NCBI GenBank assembly: GCA_032871835.1
Contig: CM065299.1
Span: forward strand, 97,525,652 to 97,589,651
Length of the DNA stretch: 64,000 bases
From: Dipteronia dyeriana
Lineage: Eukaryota; Streptophyta; Magnoliopsida; Sapindales; Sapindaceae
Direction: 5' to 3'
The notes under the pieces are model-generated. The model made no database searches and had not been told where the DNA came from. It saw nothing but the letters and a program-made list of their open reading frames with translations. Shown here piece by piece: positions 30,666 through 42,493 of this stretch; positions within the stretch are counted from its first letter, which is position 1; the number at the start of each line of letters is the position of its first letter. A program made the translations under genes and the position numbers.

Positions 30666-32460
30666 CTAGTTCTGACCCTGACCAGTACCGGAAGGCTCAT
30701 CAATATATAGATTGTTAAAATTTTGAATAAGTTCTTTATCTACGGTTTGATTTTACAACATTTTTTTAGCATGCTCCCAATCCCTAAGGCATGTTAATGC
30801 CTCCACCATCTCTAGAGACAAACAACTTCTTCTTGGTTCAATTATACGTCCACTGGTGTTGAAAGCTTGTTCTGAAGACACCGTTGACACATGGATAACC
30901 AGTACGTCGCGTGCTACGTGTGACAGAACTGGATACCTGTACGTATAGGTCTTCTACCATAACAACAAATCAAACTCTTCCTTGTCTTCAACAGCATTGA
31001 ACTGTGCTTCAAGGTATCTAATCAGTTCGGTACAAGAAGATAGGCCAGATCTATTGACAAATTAGTAATTCGGTTCGAATGTCAGTAATTTGTTCAGAAT
31101 AATCTATTGACAAATTAGTACCAATAAAATCAAGCAAAACTTCTAAACGAAATAATTTAACCCTAGGATCTACTATAAGACTTAAGGCATAAAAAAAGGA
31201 ATGTTTGCTTAATATTTTTTCAACTTTGTCTCCACGGCGACAACTACAAAAACCTAGATGTTCATCTTCTCTATAACTGTTTAACACTTTAGATATTTCC
31301 ACTATCTGATGGATTGTCTGGGAAGATGTGTGGGGTAATAGACCCCGGAAAAAGTTACAGTGGCATTGTAAAAAATCTTTAAAATTGAACAAAAACCCTT
31401 ACCACATACTAATCATCTGTGGTAAGTGCTTTTGCTTCAAGACGACCGGTTTCGACCAATTTTATGTTATAAAAATATGTAATTGTTGTATCATAATCCA
31501 AACAATTGTCCAGCATTAAGTAAGTAGAGTTCCACCTTACCGGTATTTCAGTTTGGAATCATCGGAGTTTGAGACCGTTTAATTTACAGTGTCTCTTGAA
31601 TTCACTGAATCTAAGATTAGAACTGCAAATCCAAGAAATGACATCTCTGATGCGATCTATTTGGTCGCTTACCTGTTTTAAACCAGCCTATACAACTAAA
31701 TTTATAATATGACATGCACATCGTTGATAGAAGAAATAACCTCTATCTTGCAGGATATTTTTTGTAACAAACAATACAGTAGAGCTAGTATTTGCATATG
31801 CATTATCTAATGTGATAGAAAGGATGCGATACATGATTTTATAAGTTTCTAAAACAGAAAGAATGACATTAAAAATATTTTCTGTTGTATGTGCAAAATC
31901 CATAGGACGAAAACCAAGAATTATATTTATTATCCTCCATTCAGAATCTAAATAGTGTCCGGTGAAACAAAAATAGTCCTGTTTGAAACATGCATTCCAA
32001 ATATCAGAAGTTAATGCAATAGAGACACTTAAATGCTGTATATCAGCAATCAAGTCATCTCTTTAGGTTTCAAACAATCTTATCAAATCATTTCTATAGT
32101 GGTTCTAGAAACAGGTTCAAATTGGGGGTTGTATGCAGATGTGATTAATTCTTTAAAAAATGGACTGTCACCAACACTGATCGGTAGGTTAGTTTGTGCA
32201 ATGTATCGTGCTAATCACTCTCTAGCGTGCATGGCGTCGAACTGCCACATCGTAACGGACCCGTATGGTTGCCGTTGTAGTTGTGTATGGGTTGTAGTGT
32301 CTATCTGTCCATGTGCATGCATACATTTGTGCATATGCCTTCTCAAATATCTAGTTCCCCTCCTACTTGTGGCATAATCCTTATGACAAAACTTACATTT
32401 AGCTCTGGACCCGGTCGTCCCTTCTAGGAGTGTCATTTGGACTAAGTTGAAACACTGTCA
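30666..32460 (-). pseudogene. hAT transposase (BED finger, RNase-H-like core, hATC domain), broken
   Basis: Minus strand. A BED-type zinc finger (AKCKFCHKDY, GTRYLRRHMHKC) lies at 32390-32300. The catalytic core starts ALTSDIWNACFKQDYFCFTGHY (about 32015-31950), followed by LDNAYAN and RCACHIINLVV near 31690. The dimerisation domain (VSTVSSEQAFNTSGRIIEPRR, then LTCLRDWEHA) is at about 30900-30770, and the chain ends GTGQGQN, stop 30666-30668. Several frameshifts and stops separate these blocks (for example near 31690 and 31440), so no full protein is possible. Confidence 0.85.
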
Positions 32461-32599
32461 CACATCTTTTGTTAATCTTTTGGTACGTTATTGTGTACGA
32501 CGGAACCAGAAGGTCCCACTTGAGTATGGGTCAGCTCCGAAATATGAAATTCATCGTTGAGCATGTTCAAACCGTCCATAAAATAAGGTTGTTGGTTAT

Positions 32600-33480
32600 G
32601 ATCTATTTCCCAAAGTACAAATATGAACACTATAGTCATTAATAGTCATATTAAAAATCAATATTTAGTAACAAAATAATTTTAAATTAATTACTACCCT
32701 TAAAAATCTTAATTTACTAACAAAACATATTAAAATTAACCACTACACTTAAAATTCATTATATACTAACACAAAATATTAAAATGTTTCTACTACACTT
32801 CAAATTCATAATTTACTAACAAAAAAATTAAACTTAACTACTACACTTAAAATTCATAATTTAATTATTAATAAAATTAAATTCAATAATACAAATTAAA
32901 TTTCTAAATTTACTAACAAAAAATATTAAAATTAATACTAAACTTAAAAATCTTAATATACTAAACAATAATATTAAAATTAACTAAGTATGTACAAAAT
33001 TTGATAAACTAACTAACTAAATAAAAATGTTATCATTTAATAACTAAAGTCTAAATATAAAATTATAAATTTACTATCAAAAAAATGTTTCAACAAAAGT
33101 AATAAGAAAATTATACCTTTAAACTTTGGTGTGTTGGTGGAAAATTTAGAGAATAAGATAGGAATTTGGTATTAAAAAACTTATAGAGAGAATAATAATG
33201 AAATTGAATGAAAAAATGTAGAGAATTGGAGAATGTAGAGATTGAGATTTGAGAGATTGAGAGAATGATAGAGAGAGGGTGAATGGAAAATGAAATGGAT
33301 AGAAGTATTTATAGAAAAATTTGAATTATGGGTCAAAATTAAATTTGGAAGACTTTAGGGTTTTTTTTATAATTTTTGAAGCCTCTAACGACTGGATTCA
33401 AAATCCAGTCGTTGGCTACGTCAACCAACAACTGGATTTTGAATTCCAAATGTTGGAGGGAATATTATTTTTTAAAAATT
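32600..33480. other. AT-rich 5' part of the hAT element
   Basis: Contains repeated ATTTACTAACAAAAAATATTAAAATTA-like units (about 32650-33010) and a perfect 12-bp inverted repeat AACGACTGGATT/AATCCAGTCGTT at 33387-33413. No gene. Confidence 0.55.
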
Positions 33481-33780
33481 ACAAACGGTCGAATTGTCAG
33501 GTCGGCGTGTCTGTCCAGCGGTCCGGTCCGTCATGTTGATCCGGGGGCCTAGCACGCCGGCTACGCGTGTCGTGGCAGGTCGGCCCGTAGGACCTGACCC
33601 CTGAGGCTCGACACGAGGCCTATCTCATTCCAGGCTTTGCCTGGAGTGCCTCCTAGACGGGCCGTGCTTGGCACAACCCGTTTTCTTTCGCGGACCACAT
33701 GGATCAGACTGTCTCGACCCGATCCATATTTACACCACTACACTAATGTGCGTGAATCAATTAAAAAGAAAAAACAATCA

Positions 33781-33821
<41 letters not shown>

Positions 33822-34501
33822 GCACAACAATATATGATATTGTTTTTTACAAGCAAGCAAGTGGGATACGTTGAAGACTTACCTGATAAAAAAGACAACA
33901 AAAAAAACACATTCATTCAATTTGCTAAAAGGAAGGTGCAATTGTGTTTTTTGTCTTTTGTGGGTACTTGATATCAACGCATAACAAAAGGCATCGGTTT
34001 ACAAATTGGTGCAAAGTTGTGTGAGCGAAGTTCATGTGTGTAAGAGATATTCAAGTGCAAGTGTTGCACAGTAAACAAAGAAGAAAAAGTTTTTTCTTAG
34101 TTTTTATTTTCTCTACATCCTTCATTCAAGTTTTTGAGACCGTGATGCGTCCACACGTAGTTATCAGTCCCGAGAGATAGTAAGGAAGATCGAGTGGTTC
34201 AAATAGGAGCATATCGTAAAGTGAACGAGCCTCCAAACGTTGGTAAGATTTTTTTCTTCTGATTATATTGATTACAATTTCTTGTGCTTACATATTTATT
34301 TATTATTGTAATAATTAATATGTATTAGTTCATAAAAATTAAGATCCCAAGTTCACTTATCCCAGATAGTTTACGACCCGTATAAAAAAAATTTATAACC
34401 TACTTCCGCTGCGTGACCGGTGAACGAGGTTCTAACAATATAAACCAAAGCATGACACCTTAGCCCTGACAAAAGGTAGCACTTGTGATATTTAGGATTA
34501 G

Positions 34502-34972
<471 letters not shown>

Positions 34973-35959
34973 ACTATGTAATTGCTTTTGTTCATTTTAA
35001 ATAAAATTTCGTTCTGGCTCTGAGGATATACCAAGGACTCAGGTTGACAAGAAACATATAAATTATGTAATAATTATGTCTTGAGTAGAGCGTTAAACTA
35101 CTTGTAAAACCTCAAAGTCTCAAGTCTAAATTCTTAGTCCAATTTGAAATAATGTTCCAGTACTCCATCTAGTCTCACAGAAATAAATTGAAGCTACTTA
35201 TATTTTCTTATGTACTTGCAGCCTAACCTTCAAAAGTCATGCCATTTATTAATTAACAACGCCTTAACATGCGCCTAACTATGTGAAAACTTTTGGTAGA
35301 AATTGTAGGAGGTGTATGTAATTAAACGTGTAAATCCGTATTAAATACATAAGCATGAATTCGTACCTGAATTTTCCAAATCCATTGAATAATTCAAGAA
35401 AACCAACATGAATTTCCCGAATCTATTGAATAATCCAACAAAACCAACCTGAAAATAAAACAAATAAAATAGTTAAAACAATAAAGAGTCATCTACTCTC
35501 TACACACCTTTCTCAGATTGTCTAATGGGAAGACAATTCTGTAATCCGTTACATGAGTGAGAGTAGGGACCCCCTATATACAGTATAACTTCCTAGTATC
35601 TTAACACATAAAGGATTCACAACCCTAATAGGATGGCTAGTCCTAAAAGGAGTACTAGGCCCACACATCTACAATAGCTCATACCATATCCTACATTTAT
35701 TTAATGTAGTGAGTTTAGAAGGCTTCTTCTCACGTAACAAAATGGCTATTCCCCAAAGAGCTAGAACAACAGTGATAGTCTATTTCCATTCCTCGAAATT
35801 AGTCTCATCCAAAGGTTTAATAGCAGACAATTGCGAAACAAAGTTGTTGACATTGAAAACTGAATATCAAAACAAAGGATTTCTTGTATATAAGATAACA
35901 GTCAAAACGTTTATAGAAATAAAATTCAACATGTGATTAGGCAAAGATCACTACATTAT

Positions 35960-36830
35960 AAATGAATTCCTCAAGATGATGAACCTCCTACGGAGAAGAA
36001 CATCACCTATCACATGTGATAACCCTCCTACGGAGATGATTAAAACATGTATATAGTTTCCATTATTGCAGTTCTATAGATGAATACCTCAAGATGATGA
36101 ACCTCCTACGGAAAAGAACATCATCTATCACATGTGATAACCTTCCTACAAAGATGATTAAAACAAGCAATTTCATCTTTGCAGTTCAAATTTAATAATT
36201 GATTACCGACGAATATCTCAAAATCTTTAATGATTAGTCATAACGTGAAACATAATCATCCAAATTACGAGTATTCAATCAATTATTAAAACTATCAAAT
36301 TAATAACCGTCAGCCAACTAAATGCTCAAATTTGAAATGATTAGTCACTACGTGAAAACATAACCATTCGATTCATGAGAATATACAAACAAATTATTAA
36401 TTTCAAACGAAATAATCAAAATGAAAACTTAATGATTAGTCTACTACGTAGAAACATAATCATCCGAAATAACAAAGATTATCAACTGCATTTTTTTCCA
36501 AAACACTTTTGGAAAATTAGAAAAACTGCCCCTGATTTTTTTAAAAATTACAAAAAGGCCCCTTGAGAATTGGTAATTACAAATCGACCCCTGAATTTTG
36601 TAAAAATTACAAACTAACCCAGTAAGTTTTGATAATTATAAATTGGCCCCAAAACTTTTAAAATTATAAAGTGACCCCATAACTTTTCATTAATTATAAA
36701 ACGGTTCCAAAACTATTTTGAAATTGCAAACTGGTACAGTAAGTTTTTGTAATTACAAATTAACCTCACAAGTTTATCAAAATTACAAAAAGGGCCAAAA
36801 ATAATTACAAATCAGTCCCTTAAGAATATC
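35960..36830. repeat. Tandem repeats inside the LTR element
   Basis: Two ~115-bp units carry the palindrome TATCACATGTGATA (35960-36190). Three ~65-bp units start AATGATTAGTC (36230-36480). An irregular series built on GGCCCC-N-AATTACAAA follows (36530-36820). All are non-coding. Confidence 0.7.
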
Positions 36831-37231
36831 AAATTCTTAAAAAGTGGCCTAAGCAAAATCAACCATGGAAACCCTAGACCTTCGTTCATCGCCGCCTTTA
36901 CAGCCCATCCCTCGCCTGAAGGCAACGCACGGCGGCCTAACCTCGAACCACATCACGCGGATCTAGAACGAGAAGAGGGATCGATCTGCCTCCTATCAAG
37001 ATTCTTGGGCGATTGATTGGCGGGTTGACCAGCCTTCGATTGGGTGGCGATCAACAACCGACCTGGTATGGTCGGTGATCGTCATTGACCCGAGATCGGC
37101 AACGGGGTCAAGGTTTGGTTAGGGTAGGGACTGGCATGGTGCGTTGGCTAGAGAAGAGGCAGCGATGGGTTTGGGCATGATACCAAGGGGAAAATCACCA
37201 TGGATCTGAGTTAAAAATCCATCGACCCACC

Positions 37232-37805
37232 TAGGGATGCACATTTATCCCCGGCGTCCCAAATCGCCACACCCTCATCCCCATTTGGGGATTTTTTTTT
37301 GGAAAAAATGGGGAAATGGGGGGAGGGATGGGGATGATTTTTATCCCCAAATTAAAATGGGGATGGGGATGGGGGAACCCCTCCCCATCCCCATTTCCCC
37401 ATTTCCCCATTTCTCCCACAATTAAATTAAAATGGAGATGAGGATAGAGATCCCTATTTCCTCATTTCCCCCAAAAGTATATAAATATAATTATAATATG
37501 TATTTTAATTATTTAAAACATTTTATGTTGAATTAGTAATGTATTGATATTTTTTATTTGTAATGAAAGGTTTGTTTTTTTTTTAAAATTTAATTTATAA
37601 TTTTTAATTAAATAGGAAAATAGGAAAATGAGGGACCGGGGGATACGAGAAAAAAGGGAAAATGGGGAACTGGGGATGGGGATGGGGATGGGGGACCTCC
37701 CTCCAAACATCCCCATCCCCATCCCCATTTTCTCCAAATGGGGAAATGGGGAGGGATGGAGGAAGGGTTTAGGAAGTGGGGATTGGGGGACCTATATCCG
37801 TCCCC
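37232..37805. mobile_element. MITE-like element with GGGGAT-rich ends, copy 2
   Basis: Similar to 24713-25340 in opposite orientation: CCCCATCC or GGGGATGG runs at both ends and an AT-rich centre with ATTTATAATTTTTAATT. Termini are TAGGGATGCACATTTATCC and GACCTATATCCGTCCCC. The reading frames here are artefacts of the repeats. Confidence 0.55.
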
Positions 37806-38559
37806 AATCCCCAAACGTCACCTTAAAGAAACCAACACACTGGTGCAAGAAATCAGATCTAAAACTACCTAAATCTTGGTTGATCTAGATCTTAATTCTA
37901 AATTCTAAATTCTAAATTCTAAATTCTTATTCATCTATCCAGTGACACCTGATTTTCACGAAAAAGAAACAACATACAATTTTTTTTTTGTTTCTTACGG
38001 ATTCAACATATTTCAGTATAACTATGCATCAAAAACAGTAGATGAATAATAATAACTTAATCTTCAGCCTATGTAAAAATACGAAATCTCTGATACCACT
38101 GTTGGGAGTTGTATGTAATTAAACATGTAAATTTGTATTAAATACATAATCATGAATGAGGAAATGGTGAGATATATCACCTTTTTGAAGGGGTTTTGTG
38201 ATGATGTCACTCTTTTAATAACTTAAGTTTAAAAGACACCTATTATGGTGAACTGCCGAAATTACCCCTAAACTTTAATTTTTTAAAAGCCCTGTTTTGA
38301 ACTCGTTGGTATCTCCCCAAAAAAGTTATCTTAAAAACTTGACTCTCTCTAAATTCTGTAGTAGAAGGTAACAAATATTTATGATCTTCACTTAAATTTC
38401 TTTTATGTATTTCAGATATTTTGCATTCATTTCTGTGTGGGTTAACAATGTATCCATTTCTCGATATCAATGTATCCATTTCATATTCTGCACTAGATAT
38501 TCCTCGATATTTAAAGATGAATCGAGCTTATTTTATATTGGAACGAGCTGTTGTTTAGT

Positions 38560-39385
38560 TTGAAAAAAGCTCGATTATTTGAAAAACATGCTAGACAAAA
38601 AATGCTTGATCCCTTAGGAAAAGTTCTCGATCCCTGGACAAAGGTTCTCGAACCGTTATAAAAGTTCTCGATAATTTGACAAATAATCTCGATCCTTTAA
38701 AAAAGTTCTCGATCCCTTAAAAACTTTCTCGATCCCTTAAAAAAAGTTCTCAGTCCCTTAAAAAAAGTTCTCGGTCCCTTCGAAAATGTTCTCGATCCCT
38801 TGATAAAAGTTCTCGATAATTTGAAAATCTTCTAGATCCCTTAAAAAAGTTCTCGAACCATTAGAAATGTTCTCGATCCCTTAGAAAAAGTTCTCGTTCC
38901 CTTGTTAAAATTTCTCGATCCCTTGATAAAAGTTCTCGATAATTTGAAAAGTTTACTCGATCCCTTTAAAAAGTTCTTGAACCGTTAAAAAAGTTATTGT
39001 TCCATTGTTAACAGTTCTCGAGCCCTTAGGAAAAGTTCTCGTTCCGTTGTTAAAAGTTCTCGATCCCTTAGAAAAAGTTCTCGTTCCCTTGTTAAAAGTT
39101 CTCGATCCCTTGATAAAAGTTCTCGATAATTTGACAAATATTCTCGATCCCTTTAAAAAGCACTCGAACCGTTACAAATGTTCTCAATCCTTTAGAAAAA
39201 GTTATCGTTCCCTTGTTAAAAGTTCTCGAACCGTTATAAAAAGTTCTCGATAATTTGATAAAGATTCTCGATAAAAGTTCTCGAATTGAACCTTTTTAAA
39301 AGTTCTCGATCATTTGTAAATTATTCTCGAACCATTAAAAAAGTTTTCGATCCCTTATAAAAAGTACTCGATCCATTTGAATGTT
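38560..39385. repeat. Left subterminal tandem array of the MULE (GTTCTCGATCCCTT units)
   Basis: About 38-40 units of 20-21 bp with the consensus AAAAGTTCTCGATCCCTTAA. Orientation is uniform. It lies between the left terminus and the transposase start. Confidence 0.9.
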
Positions 39386-39462
39386 TTGTAATTGTTAGTA
39401 ATTGTAAAAGTATTTTTTTTTATTTGTTAAAAATTGATTGTGTTGATGATTTTCACAGGACA

Positions 39463-42225
39463 ATGGATCGGGTTAGATTAGTAATATCTTACAACGGTCG
39501 ATGGGAACCTGATGGAAGTCAGAGGTTTCTTGGTTTCGATAACCAAGGAATGTATGTGTCTAGAAATATGACTTACGAAGAGCTGGTGTCGATTGTACAA
39601 ACCGTTGTGAAGTACGATGTGAACAAATACATTGCTGATCTATAATCTATATCAATCATCCCCGGGACAACATGTCGTACATTTATAAGAAATGACGACG
39701 ATGTTTTATTTATGCTAGGGGAAGATAGGGTAATCCCTTAAGTATGTGTCAATTTAATTGAGAGGGCTGCAGGAGGTGTCATCGGTGAAGAAATCCCTCA
39801 TCATGATAACACCCAACAATTTTGATCTTCTGGCAGAAGCAACCAGTTGTTCACAGAAAGAAGTGGGATTGACTGTAGGGAAAACCTATATGGTGTCCCA
39901 CCGGAAGTAGCCATCCATGGTGATATAGTTAGAGCTCAATTGGATGATGATTCCGGTTGTCAAATTGAAATGAACGCTGGGCAGTACAACCACCAATACA
40001 ATGAGATGTACAATGACATGAACAATGAGCGGAACAATGAACCACATAACCTACCAATCCATGAGGTGGGTAATGAGGTAAATTTGCATCCGGTACATAA
40101 TGTACCAAACAATAAGGAAGATGAAGAACGGTTAGAAAAGAGAAGACGTACAAGACGTGTCCACAGATGTAGTTCCATTGCAGTAGATATAGTTGGGACA
40201 TCTGAGGTCTGGCCTGATGTAACTCCAGCTGAGTCTGAGAATGCCAAAACGTGGGTTATTCCACGAGCAGAATCATACTTGTTTGGTATGAGTGGAAGCA
40301 GGAACTTGGTAGAAGATGAACCTACCAGCACGATATATAAAGGTCAATTTTTTCCTACTAAAAAAAATTTGCAGAGATTGGCTGGCCATTTTACAATGCG
40401 GCACAACTTCGAGTGGAAGGTGAAAAGGTCAAATAAGACAATATTACATTTGGTTTGTTTGATGGACAACTGTACATGGAAGTTAACAGTGGTTAGGAGA
40501 GATGAAACGACATACTTTCAAGTACGAAGTTTTATCAACGAACACACTTGTCTGTTGGAGGAGATTCACCGCCGCCATCGAAAAGCTAGTGCAGTCATAA
40601 TTGGAGAAGTGGTTGCACCTAGATTGCAGCAACATTATGGTCGACTAATGCATCCGAAGGACATAATCGCCGACATGAAAACAATGTATGGCATCCAAAT
40701 AATGTACAGTAAGGCACATCAAGCCCTTGATTATGCATTGTCACTAACCTATGGAACACATAAGGAAAGCTTCCAATTACTGCCATCATTCGGTTACGTG
40801 TTAGAACAACAAAATCCCGAAACGATTACTGACTTACAGTGCGATGAAAATGGTAAATTCCTATACTTTTTTATGTCGTTGGGTGCCTCACTCAGAGGAT
40901 TCCAGGGGTGTATGTGTCCAGTTATTGCATTTGATGGTACCCATTTAAAGGGTAGATAAGGGGCACAATGTTTGTTGCAACTGCACAAGATGGGAATGAA
41001 CAGGTTTATCCAATTGCTTTTGGGTACGGTGACTCGGAAAACAACCTATCATGGGAGTGGTTTTTGGATTGCTTGAAAGGTGCCCTTGGCCATATAGATG
41101 AATTGGTTTTCAATTCTGATCGACATGCAAGCATTGAAGTAGAGATTTCTAAAGTGTTCCCTTATGCCACCCATACCATATGTTGCTGGCACTTTTATGA
41201 AAATATTAAGAAGAGATTTCATAGAAAGGATGTTGCCGCAATAATGGATAAAGCAGCCCGAGCGTACACCAAGTTGCAATATAACCGATACATGAAAGAG
41301 TTACGTGACTTGCACCCGAATGCATATGAATATGTAATTGATGCCGATCCACACAAGTGGTCTCGTGTTCACTGCCCCGACAGAAGGTATAGGGTCATGA
41401 CAACAAATGTTGCAGAATGCATAAACTCATGCCTTAAATTTGCACGGCAACTGCCTATGTTGACTTTGGCAGAGTTTATTAGGAATATGCTACAACGTTG
41501 GTTTCACGATCGTCATAGGGTTGCACAATCCATGCGTTATTAATTGACTGACGCAGCACATCTTGTGATCCTCAAACGTGTAGAAAAATACAATTTTATG
41601 ACCGTTAATCCAGTTGACTGGAATATTTTTTCGGTGAAATGGGTTGGAAAATAGTGGACCGTTGACTTAGCCCGGAAGACCTGCACATGCAACAAATTCC
41701 AAATGGACCTTCTTCTATGTTCTCATGCTCTCGCTGCCGCAAGGTACATCATACAATTTTATGTACGATTAATATTACTTAAACATCATACAATTTTATC
41801 ATCATTTTCAATGTTTTTACAGGGACCGAAACATGGATTTCACATCCCTCTGTGTGGACTACTACAAGCGGTAAACACTTATTGATGCGTACTCGGTTCC
41901 TATTATGCTGGTTGGACATCCTTCCACATGAATTGTGTCATCTGACATTGCTGAGAGAGTCGTTTTGAATCCAAGCTCTAGGAGACAAGCAGGCCGCCCT
42001 AGGGCTTCACGTCGTATCTCGCCTTCAGAGAGAACATCCACACAGAATTGTAAACGATGTCGACAACCAGGGCATAATTCGAGGAGATGTTCTAACCCAG
42101 ATTTTACTGATGAAGATCTGAGCAGAGTCATTCCTGAGGAATACAGACGCAAGTGTAGTATCTGTCATACTGTGGGTCACAACAGACCGACGTGCCCTAC
42201 TAGAGACGGTGGGACCGTGGAATGA
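39463..42225 (+). pseudogene. MULE transposase (MuDR-type) with several disabling changes
   Basis: Starts MDRVRLVISYNGRWEPDG at 39463, probably after a leader intron ending TTTCACAG. In-frame stops lie at 39643, 39739 and 39823. The next 370 codons (39847-40959) contain the MuDR DNA-binding domain (FFPTKKNLQRLAGHFTMRH, CTWKLTVVRR) and the start of the MULE catalytic domain. A 1-nt shift at 40957 separates this from 40968-41543 (MFVATAQDGNEQVYPIAFGY). The catalytic residues are all present: Asp in AFDGTHLKG (40933-40935), Asp in FNSDRH (41118-41120), Glu in NVAECINS (41415-41417). Further stops are at 41541 and 41652. A SWIM finger (CTCNKF, then CSHA) follows, then an intron of about 85 bp, an arginine-rich GRP patch and two CX2CX4HX4C knuckles to the stop at 42225. 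The product cannot be made in one piece. Confidence 0.92.
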
Positions 42226-42319
42226 ATTGAGGCGTTATCATGATGACATTGTTATAATTTGAACTCGTATGACTTGTTAAGTAACTGAAATACAATTGTA
42301 TTTAAATATGTTTTGTATA

Positions 42320-42480
42320 TATACAAATGTAAAAAAATTTATACAACAGAATTTGTAAATATACAAAAGAATTGGTAAATGTACAAAACTGTTGGTAAAT
42401 ATACAAAAGAATTTGTAAATATACAAAAGAATTTGTAAATATACAAAGTAATTGGAACATAAAAAACTGAATTGGTACGT
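42320..42480. repeat. 20-bp tandem repeat between the two convergent MULE genes
   Basis: Six to seven units of AGAATTTGTAAATATACAAA with an exact 20-bp period. It separates the transposase stop from the end of the ULP1 relic. MULE copy 1 lacks this expansion. Confidence 0.85.
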
Positions 42481-42493
42481 ATACACATGAATT

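Larger units (their letters stand above)
30097..33740 (-). mobile_element. hAT transposon with decayed transposase, 3.64 kb
   Basis: Ends TAATGTTGTAAATCTGGA and (complement) TAGTGGTGTAAATATGGA form an imperfect terminal inverted repeat. The flanks CACTGATG (30089-30096) and CACTAATG (33741-33748) are an 8-bp duplication with one mismatch. Subterminal regions are GC-rich with GGCCCGT blocks. It encodes a minus-strand hAT transposase relic and interrupts the inverted LTR. Confidence 0.9.
29905..34437 (+). mobile_element. Inverted LTR piece, split by a hAT element
   Basis: 29905-30096 and 33749-33880 together are the reverse complement of 25412-25692 (for example AAGATATGAGATATCTTATAAG). The sequence continues to 34437, where GAGGTTCTAACA looks like an LTR end. 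So the copia pol remnant has LTR sequence in opposite orientations on its two sides, not the normal direct arrangement. This points to a rearrangement or two opposed insertions. Confidence 0.65.

Noticed and set aside
39847..41543. Functional split transposase as two genes
   Set aside because: The break is a 1-nt frameshift inside the conserved catalytic domain, with additional nonsense codons on both sides.
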